Part shown: piece after piece, positions 1 to 10,013 of the stretch
How the letters are laid out: each line of letters starts with the position of its first letter
Position numbering within the stretch: the stretch's first letter is position 1
Source: Paramacrobiotus richtersi
Taxonomy: Eukaryota > Tardigrada > Eutardigrada > Parachela > Macrobiotidae
Direction: 5' to 3'
Assembly (NCBI GenBank): GCA_034698045.1
Contig: JAQGAU010000708.1
Span: 1 to 24,691 of the forward strand
Length of the DNA: 24,691 nucleotides
Notes under the pieces: model-generated
What the model was told of the DNA's origin: nothing
The model's database searches: none
Seen by the model: only the letters and a program-made list of their open reading frames with translations
Made by a program: the position numbers and the translations under genes

Positions 1-206
1 CGGAAAGATGTTAGATAAAATTAAAAAGTACAGTAAGCGAAAGCAAATGCAGGGAAACTGACAAAAGAATGTGAGGACCTTGTGTCTTCGGCGCGTTAAA
101 GTGTTAGGGGAATTATACTCCTGTATGTCACTTTTGCAAAGCACGGTGATTTTCTTGTACACATTTGGAGAAGTAATACGGGACGCTTATTGTGGGCTAT
201 ATCCAG
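1..206. other. Intron (or upstream flank) of BTBD6-like copy 1
   Basis: No coding signal is seen. The stretch ends in a 3' splice site (TATCCAG, 200-206) immediately before the BACK exon of copy 1. In the paralogues, the intron before this exon is roughly 260-400 nt, so this is probably the 3' part of that intron and the BTB exons lie outside the window. Confidence 0.6.
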
Positions 207-2068
207 ATGGGCCAAGAACCGCTGCGCGCAGAAGCAGATTGATGATACGGGAGCAAATCTGCGAATCGCGCTGGGGGATGCGCTGTTCCTAATCCGATTT
301 CCTATCATGACATCCCAAGAAGTGGCATCAGGACCAGTTGAGGTACAGTGGAGTCTCCATAATATATACACCATCCGTTAAACATTTTCTGTATATAACA
401 CGGAAGTGTATATAATTTGGAAGTGTCCCCCCTGGCCCCCTAAGCGTTCCCCCCATTCCCCCCAAGGCGGGGCCAGGCGATTTCTAAATTTTTTGAACAT
501 TTGTTTGATAGGCTTAGCGACTTTTATTGGTTTATCAGCAAATGTAATGAAAAAAACCACGGTAAAACACTGCCAGCTTCGCCTTTCAGTAGAATATGGA
601 GGCAAATTTGCGTAGATAACGAAGACCTTAACGGAACAACGGTTATAAAATCCGAGACTGTATACTGAAAAGAGGTGGTAGTGTATGGTACGGCTCTACG
701 GCGTATGGTGCCAAAGTGTATATGTATATAATATAGAAGTGTATACATCGTGGAGATTCCCCCCTATGTTAAGCCTACGGCTCATTTTTGGTTAAAAAAA
801 GTCGTATACATTATGGAACGTGTATATTATTTGGAAGTGTATATACATGGAGACTCCACTGTATTTTGTACCCTGACGTTACGCGATGACATGTGGCAGA
901 ACGTGTCCATTTTCCGTGTGAATAATAAAAATATTTGTATAAATAATGAAGTCAATAAAAATCCAGAACATCGAAATTGTTCTTTTTGATGATGCGCATC
1001 TTGTACCAAATGGTGTATTTTCTAGGTGGGCCTGCTGCTTGATGAAGAAATTAAACAGTTGTTCCAGTGTTGGTATGCCAGTAAACCACTGCCTGGGAAT
1101 TTCACTACCACAAGAAGGCACTTATCGGCAACACTGCACATTGCCAGATTTGATGGCAAACAGGACGGATGGACCTATGCAGAAGGAAGACCCAATGGAA
1201 TCAAGTACAGCTACAACGTACAATACCGCAAATTTCGTGGTCGAGTGATTTCTGCGGTTTTGCACTTTACAGGTTGTGTATCGCATCCGTGACGGACAAA
1301 GCGAATCGAAATGTGGTAAAGCGTTTTCGTTGTAGTAAACACACTGTTCTTATGCTCGGTATTTTCCATAGGATTTAGCGTCCATCAGTCTGGTCGCTGT
1401 TGGCTTCTATCTTTCCAGCGGCTCTCTATATGTGCTAGACTTGTGTTCCTGTCGAAAGGGCCCCCGACGTCGCTGTCCATGCTACGGCTACCCCGCTTCC
1501 ATCAACGATCCAGATGTATCTCCCACCATATCTCTGAAAGTCTATATCGAAGAACGAGCCGGCCAAAAGGAACTGGAAGAATACCGTCAGACTTTCCATC
1601 CGCCAAGCGGTCAAACTGGAGACCGTGTTCAAAAGATAGCTTTGAGCAAGCCCGTATTGCTGAAGCTGCATCAACGCTACACTATTTCGGCTGAGATAAC
1701 GGTAAATCTGGACAGTATGATAAAACACTTGATAAGAACTCGTGAAAATGGCTTTTGTTAATGTGTGAACTGTATTAATCATATGTTGCAGGGAATCCAG
1801 AAGTCTTATTACGGTACGGAAGGGAAGAGCAGTGTCACAACGCCCACATCATCGGGAGATTTTAACGTTACAGTGGAGTTTTCGTCGGTTCCGGAAGGTA
1901 CGACCAACACTTTTGTTGCTCTGAAATACCGGTTAAGAACGATGATCTAAACTGGTTTCAGCTAGCGGAAATCGAGCATCTGGCGTACCTCCGGAATTAG
2001 AGCCGACCAGAATCACATCGGCTGCTCTGGGGCAATTTCCGGAGTTTTATTTTGAGGTCATTGGATGA
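207..2068 (+). CDS. BTBD6-like BACK-PHR protein, copy 1 (5' end outside window)
   Basis: Six exons read in one frame: 207-342, 1026-1204, 1273-1315, 1372-1701, 1792-1897 and 1962-2068 (TGA 2066-2068), giving about 299 residues. All introns are GT-AG with matching phases. The first exon encodes the end of the BACK domain (WAKNRCAQ..., FLIRFPIMTSQEVASGP); the second matches the BTBD6 'FLWYTA' segment (QLFQCWYASKPLPGNF). The other exons give the PHR domain: a strand with LCIASVTDK, then DLASISLVAVGFY, SLKVYIEE, QRYTISAEIT, SYYGTEG, and the closing GQFPEFYFEVIG, equivalent to GGQIPELIFYA in human BTBD6. Family knowledge: these proteins use BTB-BACK to bind Cullin-3 and PHR to bind substrate. No break was found. 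Reading straight on past 1897 gives a false C-terminus; splicing the 64-nt intron 1898-1961 restores the conserved end. Its first visible intron carries a MITE at its 5' end. I am confident of family and exons; start and activity cannot be judged. Confidence 0.85.
346..861. mobile_element. 516-bp MITE-like DNA element with TA target duplication
   Basis: The ends are inverted: CAGTGGAGTCTCCAT at 346-360 and its exact reverse complement at 847-861, with similarity extending into TATATACAC on both sides. TA dinucleotides flank it at 344-345 and 862-863, the target-site pattern of the Tc1/mariner superfamily. The interior holds repeated short blocks (TTTGGAAGTGT, GTATATA), C-rich runs around 427-473, and no transposase. 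The insertion lies 1 nt into the copy 1 intron. Removing it gives GTATTTTGTACCCTGACG, which aligns with the donor regions of copy 4 (GTATTTGTACGTGATG) and copy 2 (GTAACTGTACGTTGACG). The paralogues therefore act as empty sites. Confidence 0.8.
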
Positions 2069-2561
2069 TCGAGATTGACAAAATGTGTATAGCCTGTTTT
2101 CTCTCTTCATCCAGTTACGCGATAACTTTCTACCGGCCCAGTAGGCTTGGTCTGCATTTTTTTAGGTTTGTTTTGTGAAACTTTGCAAATTAATAGGCAA
2201 TTTCTTTGTAAGTCTTAATCTTCTGTTTTGTCTACCGGAATAATATTGCTGTGGTACTCGTACTGCTTTCTTCTTTAATTAGTATAATAAATACATGTTT
2301 TGCTCACGTCGCTGTTGCTTTGAACGTGATATTAAAATACATGCAGTAGTTAAAAGGACAATTATAACTGCGAACAGAAAGTGACGCGCGAGATGAGAAC
2401 CGGACTTGCACAGGGCAATGGCATCCGCTCAGCACATAACGTGTCCCACAAGCTAAGCACCATTCAAACATTTAACAAGTGTTAACTCGAGGAAATGGAA
2501 GATGTATTTTACTAAAGTAAGCTGATATTTTGTGACAGAAATATAAAAGTTGATATACGGC
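2069..2561. other. 3' UTR of copy 1 and intergenic DNA
   Basis: The first part is the 3' UTR of copy 1. It is recognisably similar to the segment after copy 2: both have a CTGCATTTTTTNAGGTTTG block and an AATAAAT(A/G)CAT poly(A) region. After the signal at 2286 nothing coding is seen up to the palindrome at 2562. Confidence 0.5.
2286..2291 (+). promoter_or_regulatory. Poly(A) signal AATAAA of copy 1
   Basis: AATAAA about 220 nt after the copy 1 stop codon. The surrounding AATAAATACAT matches AATAAATGCAT at the equivalent place after copy 2, supporting a shared ancestral 3' UTR. Confidence 0.6.
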
Positions 2562-2616
2562 CATAGCATAACTGAAGCGACAGGCAGCAGCTGCCGGTCG
2601 CTTCAGTTATGCTATG
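2562..2616. repeat. Near-perfect palindrome, 20-bp arms, flanked by 6-bp direct repeats
   Basis: CATAGCATAACTGAAGCGAC (2562-2581) is exactly inverted at 2597-2616. The 15-nt spacer contains its own small palindrome (GGCAG-CAG-CTGCC). ATACGG lies directly on both sides (2555-2560 and 2617-2622), resembling a target-site duplication. It sits about 350 nt upstream of copy 2 exon 2, roughly where the missing BTB exon 1 would be expected. A partly matching sequence (CATAGCGAAACTGAAGC) lies just upstream of the truncated exon 1 of copy 4. It could be a fold-back mini-element or a short inverted duplication made at a rearrangement breakpoint. Confidence 0.75.
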
Positions 2617-2960
2617 ATACGGTCAAGCGCAGATCAAAGATCCACAGACAGATACGGGTGAACTGAATATGGAAGCAAGATATACTTCAATTGAACTATA
2701 TTTTGATGGAAGGGCGCCTTTATTTCACGGTGGAGTCTACGCACTTGTTGTGCGGCGTGGGCCCCCTGACCCTGTAAAGCGTTAACGAATGACCACTGCC
2801 CAAAACGGCGCTCGAGAATTCTCTCTCTGGAAATTGCTATTGTACTGTAATACTGGCAGGCGATTTCGTACTTACCAGGATGGTAATCATCATCAGACAG
2901 ACTATATTTATTGTCATCCTGGTTCACTTATCCATATAATTTATTTTGTTATCTCATTAG
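2617..2960. other. Non-coding stretch before copy 2
   Basis: I looked for the missing first BTB exon (ending in the equivalent of DFKAHK plus a GT donor) and found none. The stretch ends in the acceptor CTCATTAG that starts the first surviving exon of copy 2. Confidence 0.5.
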
Positions 2961-5729
2961 ATTTCTCTTGGCAATGGGAAGCGAGGTTTTCGAAACCATG
3001 TTTTATGCATATGGCAACCTTCCGGAAACCAAGAACATCGTTCCGATTACCGACATGGATCCGGAGTCGTTCAGAGTGCTCTTGAGGTTCGGAATGGTCA
3101 GGAATTCCACATTAGCCGCTCACTCTTCCTCAGATCTGCCTTGTTGATATAGCTACATTTATCACGATCAGATCGGTCCATTCGATGCTATCACAGCATT
3201 TCCTACACTGTATGCAGCGAAGAAACATGGTCTGCTTATTCTGAAGGATGCATGTGAGAGTTACCTTCGAGCAAATGTTACCGCCCAAAACTGCCTTGCT
3301 TGGTTTGTTCAGGTACACGTATGGTGGGTTAAACTTTTTTTAGGTCAAGAAAAAATGTTGAATGATGTACTCTTATCCGACCGTTCTAGCTAATACGTTT
3401 TTACTTCTGTAAGACAGAACCGGGTTGATAACGGGTGTAAACATGCAAACCGGTTTTTTTGATAACTTCTGGAGTAATTCAAAATCCTCCAAAATAAATC
3501 CTTGCACAGCACATTTATTACTTTTGTTAACCTTTATGTGTAACATAAGGTTTAACAAAATATTAACATAACGTTAACATACAGTAATATGTTATGCCTG
3601 AGTGAAGCATTGACGTTACTCGCATATATATAATGCAACGTTTACACCTTACAGGCAAAGATTTACGATGAACCAAAACTGGCCGAGTTTTTTCTCTCAG
3701 CAGTTGATAACCAGGCGCCGTTGGTTTTGGAGTCTGCTGGCTTCCTGGAATTAGAGATTGGAATTCTGAAGGAAATTTTGTCGCGGGATTCGTTGAAGGT
3801 TCGGGAAGTTGATGTCTTTCACGCGGTCGTCAAGTAAGACTTAATAATATTTCCACAAGCACAGTTCTCATATAGATGGCCGAAAAACATTAAAAATTGT
3901 TTCCAAATTGACTCACCGTATTTTGCCAACCGGAACAAGCGCCGCTCTCCAAAGACGGCTGAAAAAATAAATATGTTGTAAAGCCGTATGTACCAAGAAC
4001 AATCGGTTGACGGTTGTAAATCTTGAATTCTGATTAAGTAGGCCTGAATCATTCTAGTGCAAAAGCCGTTGATTAAATGGTTGTCATTCCAGGTGGGCCA
4101 CCAACCGCTGCGCAATAGAACAGATTGTTAGTCTGGGCGTGACAGGGCGTCAATTTGCGCGCAGCGTTGGGTGATGCGCTGTTTCTAGTAAGATTTCCGA
4201 TCATGACATCCAACTAGGTGGCATCGGGACCAGCTAAGGTAACTGTACGTTGACGGCCGCAAACGGTTGAAGTGTATTGATATATTATGCCGATCAGAAG
4301 TAATATTTTCCAGCATAATAAATGTGCGTCTAATTTTTGTTGCTGATTGTTAACCCGTTTGCGAAAGTCCACCAATATGTTGCTGGAGTTTCAAAAATTG
4401 GATATTACTGCTGCTTTGCTGCATGGTATTAATTTTTGTAGTTAGGAATGCTGTTCGCCGAAGAAGTGAACCAGTTGTTTCAGTTTTGGTATGCCAGTGA
4501 AACACTGCCGGGAAATTTCATTACTTTAAGAAGGCACATGACTGCTCAGTTGCATATTGCGAGGTTTGGCTGCGCGCTGCACGGATGGACGTACGCCGCG
4601 GAAAGACCGAATGGGATCAAGTAAACTTTTTTACACCTTTCTGCTGCAGGTTTGGTGCACAATAGTCCTTTATATATTTTGCGCGTTTCAGACTGTGCAT
4701 CACATCTGTAACGGACAAAACGAATCGGAGCGTGGTAAAACTTGCCATTATTTGAATTCACTATAATATTTGCGACCAAGCTTGCTTGGTTCCATACGCG
4801 ATATGTTTGAATCATGTTTCCACAGGACTTGGCGTCCATAAGTCTGGTCGCAGTTGGGGTCTATCCTGCCAGCGAGATTCCGAGTGTGCAGACACCGTCG
4901 ACTGTGCAATCGCTCTTATCTATTCGTAGGTTTTAATTTTCGTGGTTATGTATACCTTGCAAACCTAGCGTTCTGTCTTCTCTTTGTGGATTTAGGACCG
5001 GTTTATACTCATTCACAAGGAGCAGCTTGTCCTCACAATAAAGCTAATAACGAATACCGTTATCATTGTTTGTGTGGACAGCCATATCGTCACCAGGAAG
5101 GAGTCTTTTGCCCTTACTCCAAAAGTTACGGCCAATGTTTATGTCCCCAGCCCATCATCACTTCTTCGGCGCAATCCAGTCCTCCCATCCCATCTCCCAC
5201 CATTTCCTTGAAGGTCTATATCGAGGAAGGAGCAAACCAAAGGGAACTGGAAGAGTTCCGCCAGACCGTCTGTTCTCCAAGCGGTCAAAAAGCGGGCGGT
5301 GTTCAGAAGATAGCGCTGATCAAGGCCATACCACTGAAGCTGCAGCAACGTTACTTCGTATCTGCTGACATTACGGTAATTGCTTAATTCAACATGAACC
5401 ACAAGCTTACTCGGTAGTTAATGCTTGGCGGTATGAACTTAACTGGAATGAAATATTGCAGGGAGTCCAAAAATCTTACTACGGCACGGAGGGGGAGGGG
5501 AGCGTGACCAAGGCCACAACATCGGGAGATTTTAACGTTACAGTGGAGTTTTCTGATGGTACGAAGTTTCAAAATGTTTCTCTGGAATACCGACCAGGAA
5601 TGTTGATCTAAATTGGTTTCAGCTAACGGGATTCAGGCGCCTGGTACATCGAACAGAGGACAGCCTTCTGGAACCACAACGGTCGCGCAGGGCCAACTTC
5701 CAGAGTTTTACTTTGAGGTTATTGGATAA
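2961..5729 (+). pseudogene. BTBD6-like BTB-BACK-PHR gene, copy 2; likely pseudogene
   Basis: Exons by homology with the paralogues: 2961-3086, 3153-3312, 3655-3833, 4093-4238, 4442-4620, 4692-4734, 4826-4925, 4996-5375, 5462-5558 and 5623-5729 (TAA). The order is BTB (FLLAMGSEVFETMF, YIYHDQIGPF), BACK (LAEFFLSAVD, REVDVF), the linker QLFQFWYASETLPGNF and PHR (LCITSVTDK, DLASISLVAVG, SLKVYIEE, RYFVSADIT, SYYGTEG, GQLPEFYFEVIG). Splice sites are intact. Two defects affect it: no first exon with an initiator was found, and exon 4093-4238 is 146 nt instead of 136, with 10 extra bases shortly after CAGATT that shift the frame; the homologous frame also reads TAG at 4215-4217. Skipping that exon does not restore phase. 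The PHR half has stayed open, so inactivation looks recent; a shorter product from the 3' half or an assembly error remains possible. The PHR part has an unusual cysteine-rich insert (see 4996-5375). Confidence 0.75.
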
Positions 5730-7037
5730 TCAAACTGAAATGTTTGTTTCCTTTGTTCCTTCACGATCTTTGACAAGCAGCCTTTATCTGCATTTTTTCA
5801 AGGTTTGACTGTTTAGTTTTGTAGCTTTGGCGAATCAGACAAAATTTTGTCGGCTTCATCTTTTTGTCTGTAACACGTACAGCGTACAATGATTTTTCTG
5901 AATGCCGTATACTCGTAATTTTACTTACGTTGTGTTGGATAACGTGGCTGCTGCTTTGTGACAGCAAAATAAATGCATAAAACGGACACATCAGTGCGAA
6001 TAAAAAGACGTTGCGATGCGCATAAGGAGAGCCAGGCAAGAGCACTACACAGTACTGTACCATATTCACACCGTAAAAAAGCCAATCAGTACAACGTTGT
6101 ACAGCGTGTCCGGAAGTAGCACGTAAAGCTAGAGGTCTTGTAATACAAAAGAAAAACTGGCCAACTACGTTCTGATGCCGTGATATCTACAGCACCGTCA
6201 GAGGCGACATGAAGTTTTTGTGAGGGTACGTTCGACATTTCGCTCCGTTCTCTTTTGCTACAGGTACTAGTTGGCTGCATCTAAACCTGACTACAAGCCT
6301 GCAGCGGCTATGTAGTTGTAATAAAAGAGGTCCTTCCTGATTCGCTGTTTTTTCGTACACTGTTATATTAGACTGTCCATTTCCTGTCGCCGCAGGATTT
6401 CTGATTGCCATTGCCGGCACTACTATTTTCGAATATCAGGAAAGACAGTGGTTGGTACCAAATTTCGGAACAAGTACTGCACGCAGGGTTCAAAGCGATT
6501 AGACCCGTGCGGGATGGCGATCACAGTTGTACGTATCTGGCCTTAAGAAAACTTCGAGTCATGCATCTCTAGCATTCCGCAACTGGAAACAATGTTCTGG
6601 GATTACCAACCGCTGCTACAGGTACATGTTTGAACACTTTCCAAAGGTGTTCAACAGGTTAGTTCTGTTTCCACAGACATATTTTACAATGCTTAATTTT
6701 GTTGTTCTCATCCTTTTTGATGTAATATGCTGTTAATAGTGCTGTCAGTCAGGGTGACGCTTTTAACGTACGATCTTGCACAAGGGCATAGTACGAAGTA
6801 AACAAATCTCATGTACTGTATTCAACACATCTAGTACGATACCGGCTTATTGGCTTTATCGTAAAAATGCTAAGATAAGAGGTAAAACAGTCCTAGTTCA
6901 GTTGGCTGAATTATGACTAACCACCTCACTGTACAGCATACATGTAGTATCATGCAGACACGCACCTGTCGACCTCGATGGCAATCGATTGATTGAGTTT
7001 GCGTCAGCTCTTACCTCCGCAATATGTCAAGATAGGG
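5730..7037. other. 3' UTR of copy 2 and intergenic DNA before copy 3
   Basis: The first part, to about 6000, resembles the copy 1 3' UTR. Beyond that I see no conserved protein in either strand. A 14-bp palindrome (GTACAACGTTGTAC, about 6092) is the only notable structure. The promoter of copy 3 should lie at the right end. Confidence 0.5.
5968..5973 (+). promoter_or_regulatory. Poly(A) signal AATAAA of copy 2
   Basis: AATAAA about 240 nt after the copy 2 stop. The context AATAAATGCAT is conserved with copy 1. Confidence 0.6.
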
Positions 7038-7044
7038 TATAAAA
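7038..7044 (+). promoter_or_regulatory. TATA box of copy 3
   Basis: TATAAAA lies 73 nt upstream of the ATG chosen for copy 3. A start about 30 nt downstream would leave a 5' UTR of some 40 nt. The position relative to the conserved BTB exon makes it plausible; no expression evidence is available. Confidence 0.5.
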
Positions 7045-7110
7045 CAGTCAGCGCAACAAAATTTTATCGTGCTGAATTTGTTGGAAAATACCTTTGGTCC
7101 GATACAGTCG

Positions 7111-9102
7111 ATGGAGCGCCCTACTGAACCGGTTTGGGGCTGGCAGAGTCACCCGTTAAGGATGGCGGAAAGGGTGAAGCACGTTTTCGGCCAGGGAATT
7201 CTGAGTGATGTGACGTTACGAGTTGGGCCAGAATACGGACTAACCGTTGATTTCAAAGCACACAAGTAAGCTTTTATCCGTAAAGTTTTTTTGGTATAGT
7301 CGACAGCAGTGTGTGGGGTGGTATACGGTTCTGTTACGAGGATCTCAGTTTGAAATTTTCGAACATGGTTAGTGTCGAGATACGTACTGTATACGCACAC
7401 GAACATATGATTGACGAATGTAGTTAACACGATTTTGTTACAAAATTTTTGTATATCAACTACTTCTGTGAATCTGTTGCAGGCTTTTGTTAGCAATGGG
7501 AAGTGCTGTGTTCGAAAGGATGTTCTACGGTAGCGTACCGGAAACAGATAAAGTCGTCAAAATTACGGATATCACTCCGGAACCCTTTGGTTTATTATTA
7601 AAGTAGGTCAGCATTAAAATAACCGGTTTTAACAAACGCGTTGTACTTGTGCTTGAAGGTACATATATCATGACGAAGCGGGACCTTTTGACAAAGAAAC
7701 TGCATTTGCTACGCTTAATGCAGCAAATAAGTACGGTATGCCACTTTTGGCAAAAGCCTGCGAGGATTATCTGAGAGCGCACGTGGCGTCGGACAACTGC
7801 CTTGCATGGTTCGTTCAGGTAAGGACGACGCTTTTTTGCACCGAATTAATTTTCATCATAAAAACCGAACGTAACTTCACTTTTAAAGCTTCTAAATGCA
7901 AAGTGAATAGATATAGATGCATTCTTCGTTATTTCTCGACGCAGGCAAAATTATACAGAGAATCCAACCTAGCAAGCTTCTGTCTGGAGAAAATCGATTT
8001 GTGGGGGACTTGTGTCCTGCAGTCTGAAGATTTTCTACGAATCGACATTGGTACGGTAAAAGAAATTCTCTGCCGGGACACTCTGATGGCAAGGGAGGTC
8101 GATGTTTGCAACGCTGCAATGAGGTACGGAAAACCTGGAATAGATCCTTGCATTCCGTAAAGTATCGACATGGGTACTGCCGGAACTTAACGCGATTGTC
8201 CCGTGTATCGCATGATTAAAGCCTCGTGGGGCGGAGATTGCGGACTGGGTGCGCATTTCAACACTTAAACGCCCAGGACAATCCATTTCTAACCTAACTG
8301 TCTGGGAAGGGGCTGTTTTGTGTGACCTTTGCATTTTTTTGCGGGACCCTAAGGAACGTTTAATACGGGGGCATTAATTGTGAATACGGTTATACCGCTC
8401 ATGCGGGCGGTAGAGCAATGTCCAGCCAGCGGTTTTTCATGCAGTGTTGCAAACTACGTTATCACAAACTCACAGTTAACATTACGGTAGATAAACTCAA
8501 GTGCTTTTTTTCAAATATAGATGGGCCAGTAACTGCTGCCGTGACAGAGCAATGGAAGGATCCGGTTTGAATCAGCGTTCCGTTCTCGACGATGCTCTGT
8601 TCCTCATTCGTTTTCCATTAATGACGCCTCAAGAAGTGGCAGCCGGGCCAGACAAGGTATGTGTCCACTGAATAAAAGCGGATCCAGAAGTTTTACCGAG
8701 ATATCTGACTTACAGTTCCCTGATAATTAACATGTCACACACATAAGCAGTTATATTAACAGCTAAACTGTAGTTATTTCTGTGGGTACGGTAATTAATT
8801 CAGTTCATAGGTATTTCATTCTCAGTGCCTTCAGAAACAGTCGTACCTGCTTACATGCAGAGTTATTCAATGATTACATCTGGTTGTTGCAGTGCGAGCT
8901 GCTTCTGGCAGAAGAAGTCCGCCAGTTGTTCAGGTTCTGGAATGCTAATACACCTCTGCCAACAAAATTTATTAACAGAAAGCGGATGAAAATTGTCAGT
9001 GCTACGCCGCCCCTTTTCGATTGTTTTGATTATATGGACGTGGCGGTCCGTACAACTCCGCCGGCCGCCCGAAAGCCGCCGTCGCGAAGCCGGCGGTGGT
9101 AA
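7111..9102 (+). CDS. BTB-BACK protein, copy 3, PHR domain replaced by a short tail
   Basis: Six exons join in frame: 7111-7265, 7483-7602, 7659-7818, 7945-8123, 8521-8656 and 8893-9102, totalling 960 nt or 319 aa. The start is the first in-frame ATG behind a TATA box. The BTB domain (about residues 20-135) shows LSDVTLRVG, TVDFKAHK, LLLAMGSAVFERMFYG and YIYHDEAGPF. BACK (about 140-250) shows LASFCLEKID, AREVDVCNAAMRWA and ALFLIRFPLMTPQEVAAGP. Residues 251-285 match the BTBD6 post-BACK segment (QLFRFWNANTPLP). The protein then runs into a proline/arginine-rich basic end (PPAARKPPSRSRRW) instead of a PHR domain, and no PHR exon was found in the next 900 nt. The likely role, from the family, is a Cullin-3-binding BTB protein without the usual substrate domain. 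The stop overlaps a good donor (GTGGTAAGT, about 9098), so further splicing is possible. This is the only copy complete at its 5' end. Confidence 0.85.
8415..8448. repeat. Short dispersed motif shared with 19464-19500
   Basis: Contains CAGCGGTTTTTCATGC within an intron of copy 3. A similar stretch with CAGCGGTTTTTCGTGC occurs at 19464-19500. Similarity spans about 35 nt only; it may be a remnant of an unrecognised interspersed repeat. Confidence 0.3.
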
Positions 9103-10013
9103 GTTAAGGATGACACTATTTGTGCTTGACGAACTCCATGAAGGCACATCCGCTAAGTTAGCTGTTGTGAGACTCTGACTGCAAACCGGCAAAGTGCAGC
9201 TACAGCACGATAGGGCGGATCATAAAGTCATTGGGCATGATGGAATAGTTCGGTCGTGATATACATACTGATACGGTACTTCTACATTGACAAAGGTGCT
9301 AAATATTTGAACGATACTGTACCTACGTACTTACTAGTGTGCTGCATGAAGCCCTTGATTTTTCCACAAAGTTTAGTGGTTTTCAGTTTTCATCAACGAA
9401 ACTTTTGCTGTAATTTAGCTTGTAACAAACCTTGCCTGTCTTTGTTGAGCAATCTTATGCACCGTTCTGTGAGATCATTTCTAAATGATAAGTGAAAAGC
9501 CAGCAGGTTTTTACTATGATCTTATGAAATTCCTAATTACATCTTTTATTGTGTATATATGTACCTTACGACTTTCACAGCCACCGTGCACAAAATAAAA
9601 GAGTAAATTAATAACTTACGTGCAGTTCTGGAGCAGTTAACCAAACAGACAAAGCATTTTAAGGATGTAAGTTAAGAATCAGATAGTTTTTTGCTATGCT
9701 TCTCAATGACAATAACGGTAGAAAAAATGTTCGCGTTGGATACGCTGCCATGAACTGGAAGGCTGCTAATATCAGTAATATGGTGAGGTCGATTCGTACT
9801 TCCCAATATGGCGTCCAGTATATGATCAGTCATGCTTAATTAGGTACACAGCTTCCGATTGTGTCTAGTGCCCGCAACGGTTTTTATCGTTGATTTCGTT
9901 GTTTCGGGTAGGTTGTTGCATTACGATAAGCGTTAACGAACCAATTAAAGAAACGAAAACACCTTACTTCCGGATAAACTAGAGTGTCTCGCACATGCGT
10001 TTGTACAAACAAT
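9103..10013. other. Intergenic DNA after copy 3
   Basis: AT-rich. I checked for PHR blocks (equivalents of ITSVTDK, SLVAVG, DFNVTVEF, PEFYFEVIG) and found none. AATAAA at about 9594-9599 may be a poly(A) signal for copy 3. The right end should contain the 3' UTR of the minus-strand gene that stops at 10014. Confidence 0.45.

Noticed and set aside
96-374. Minus-strand open frame at the left edge
   Set aside because: Antisense to the BACK exon of copy 1; no independent support.
1898-1950. C-terminal tail NTFVALKYRLRTMI as the natural end of copy 1
   Set aside because: It is intronic: GT-AG removal recovers a conserved PHR ending shared by copies 1 and 2.
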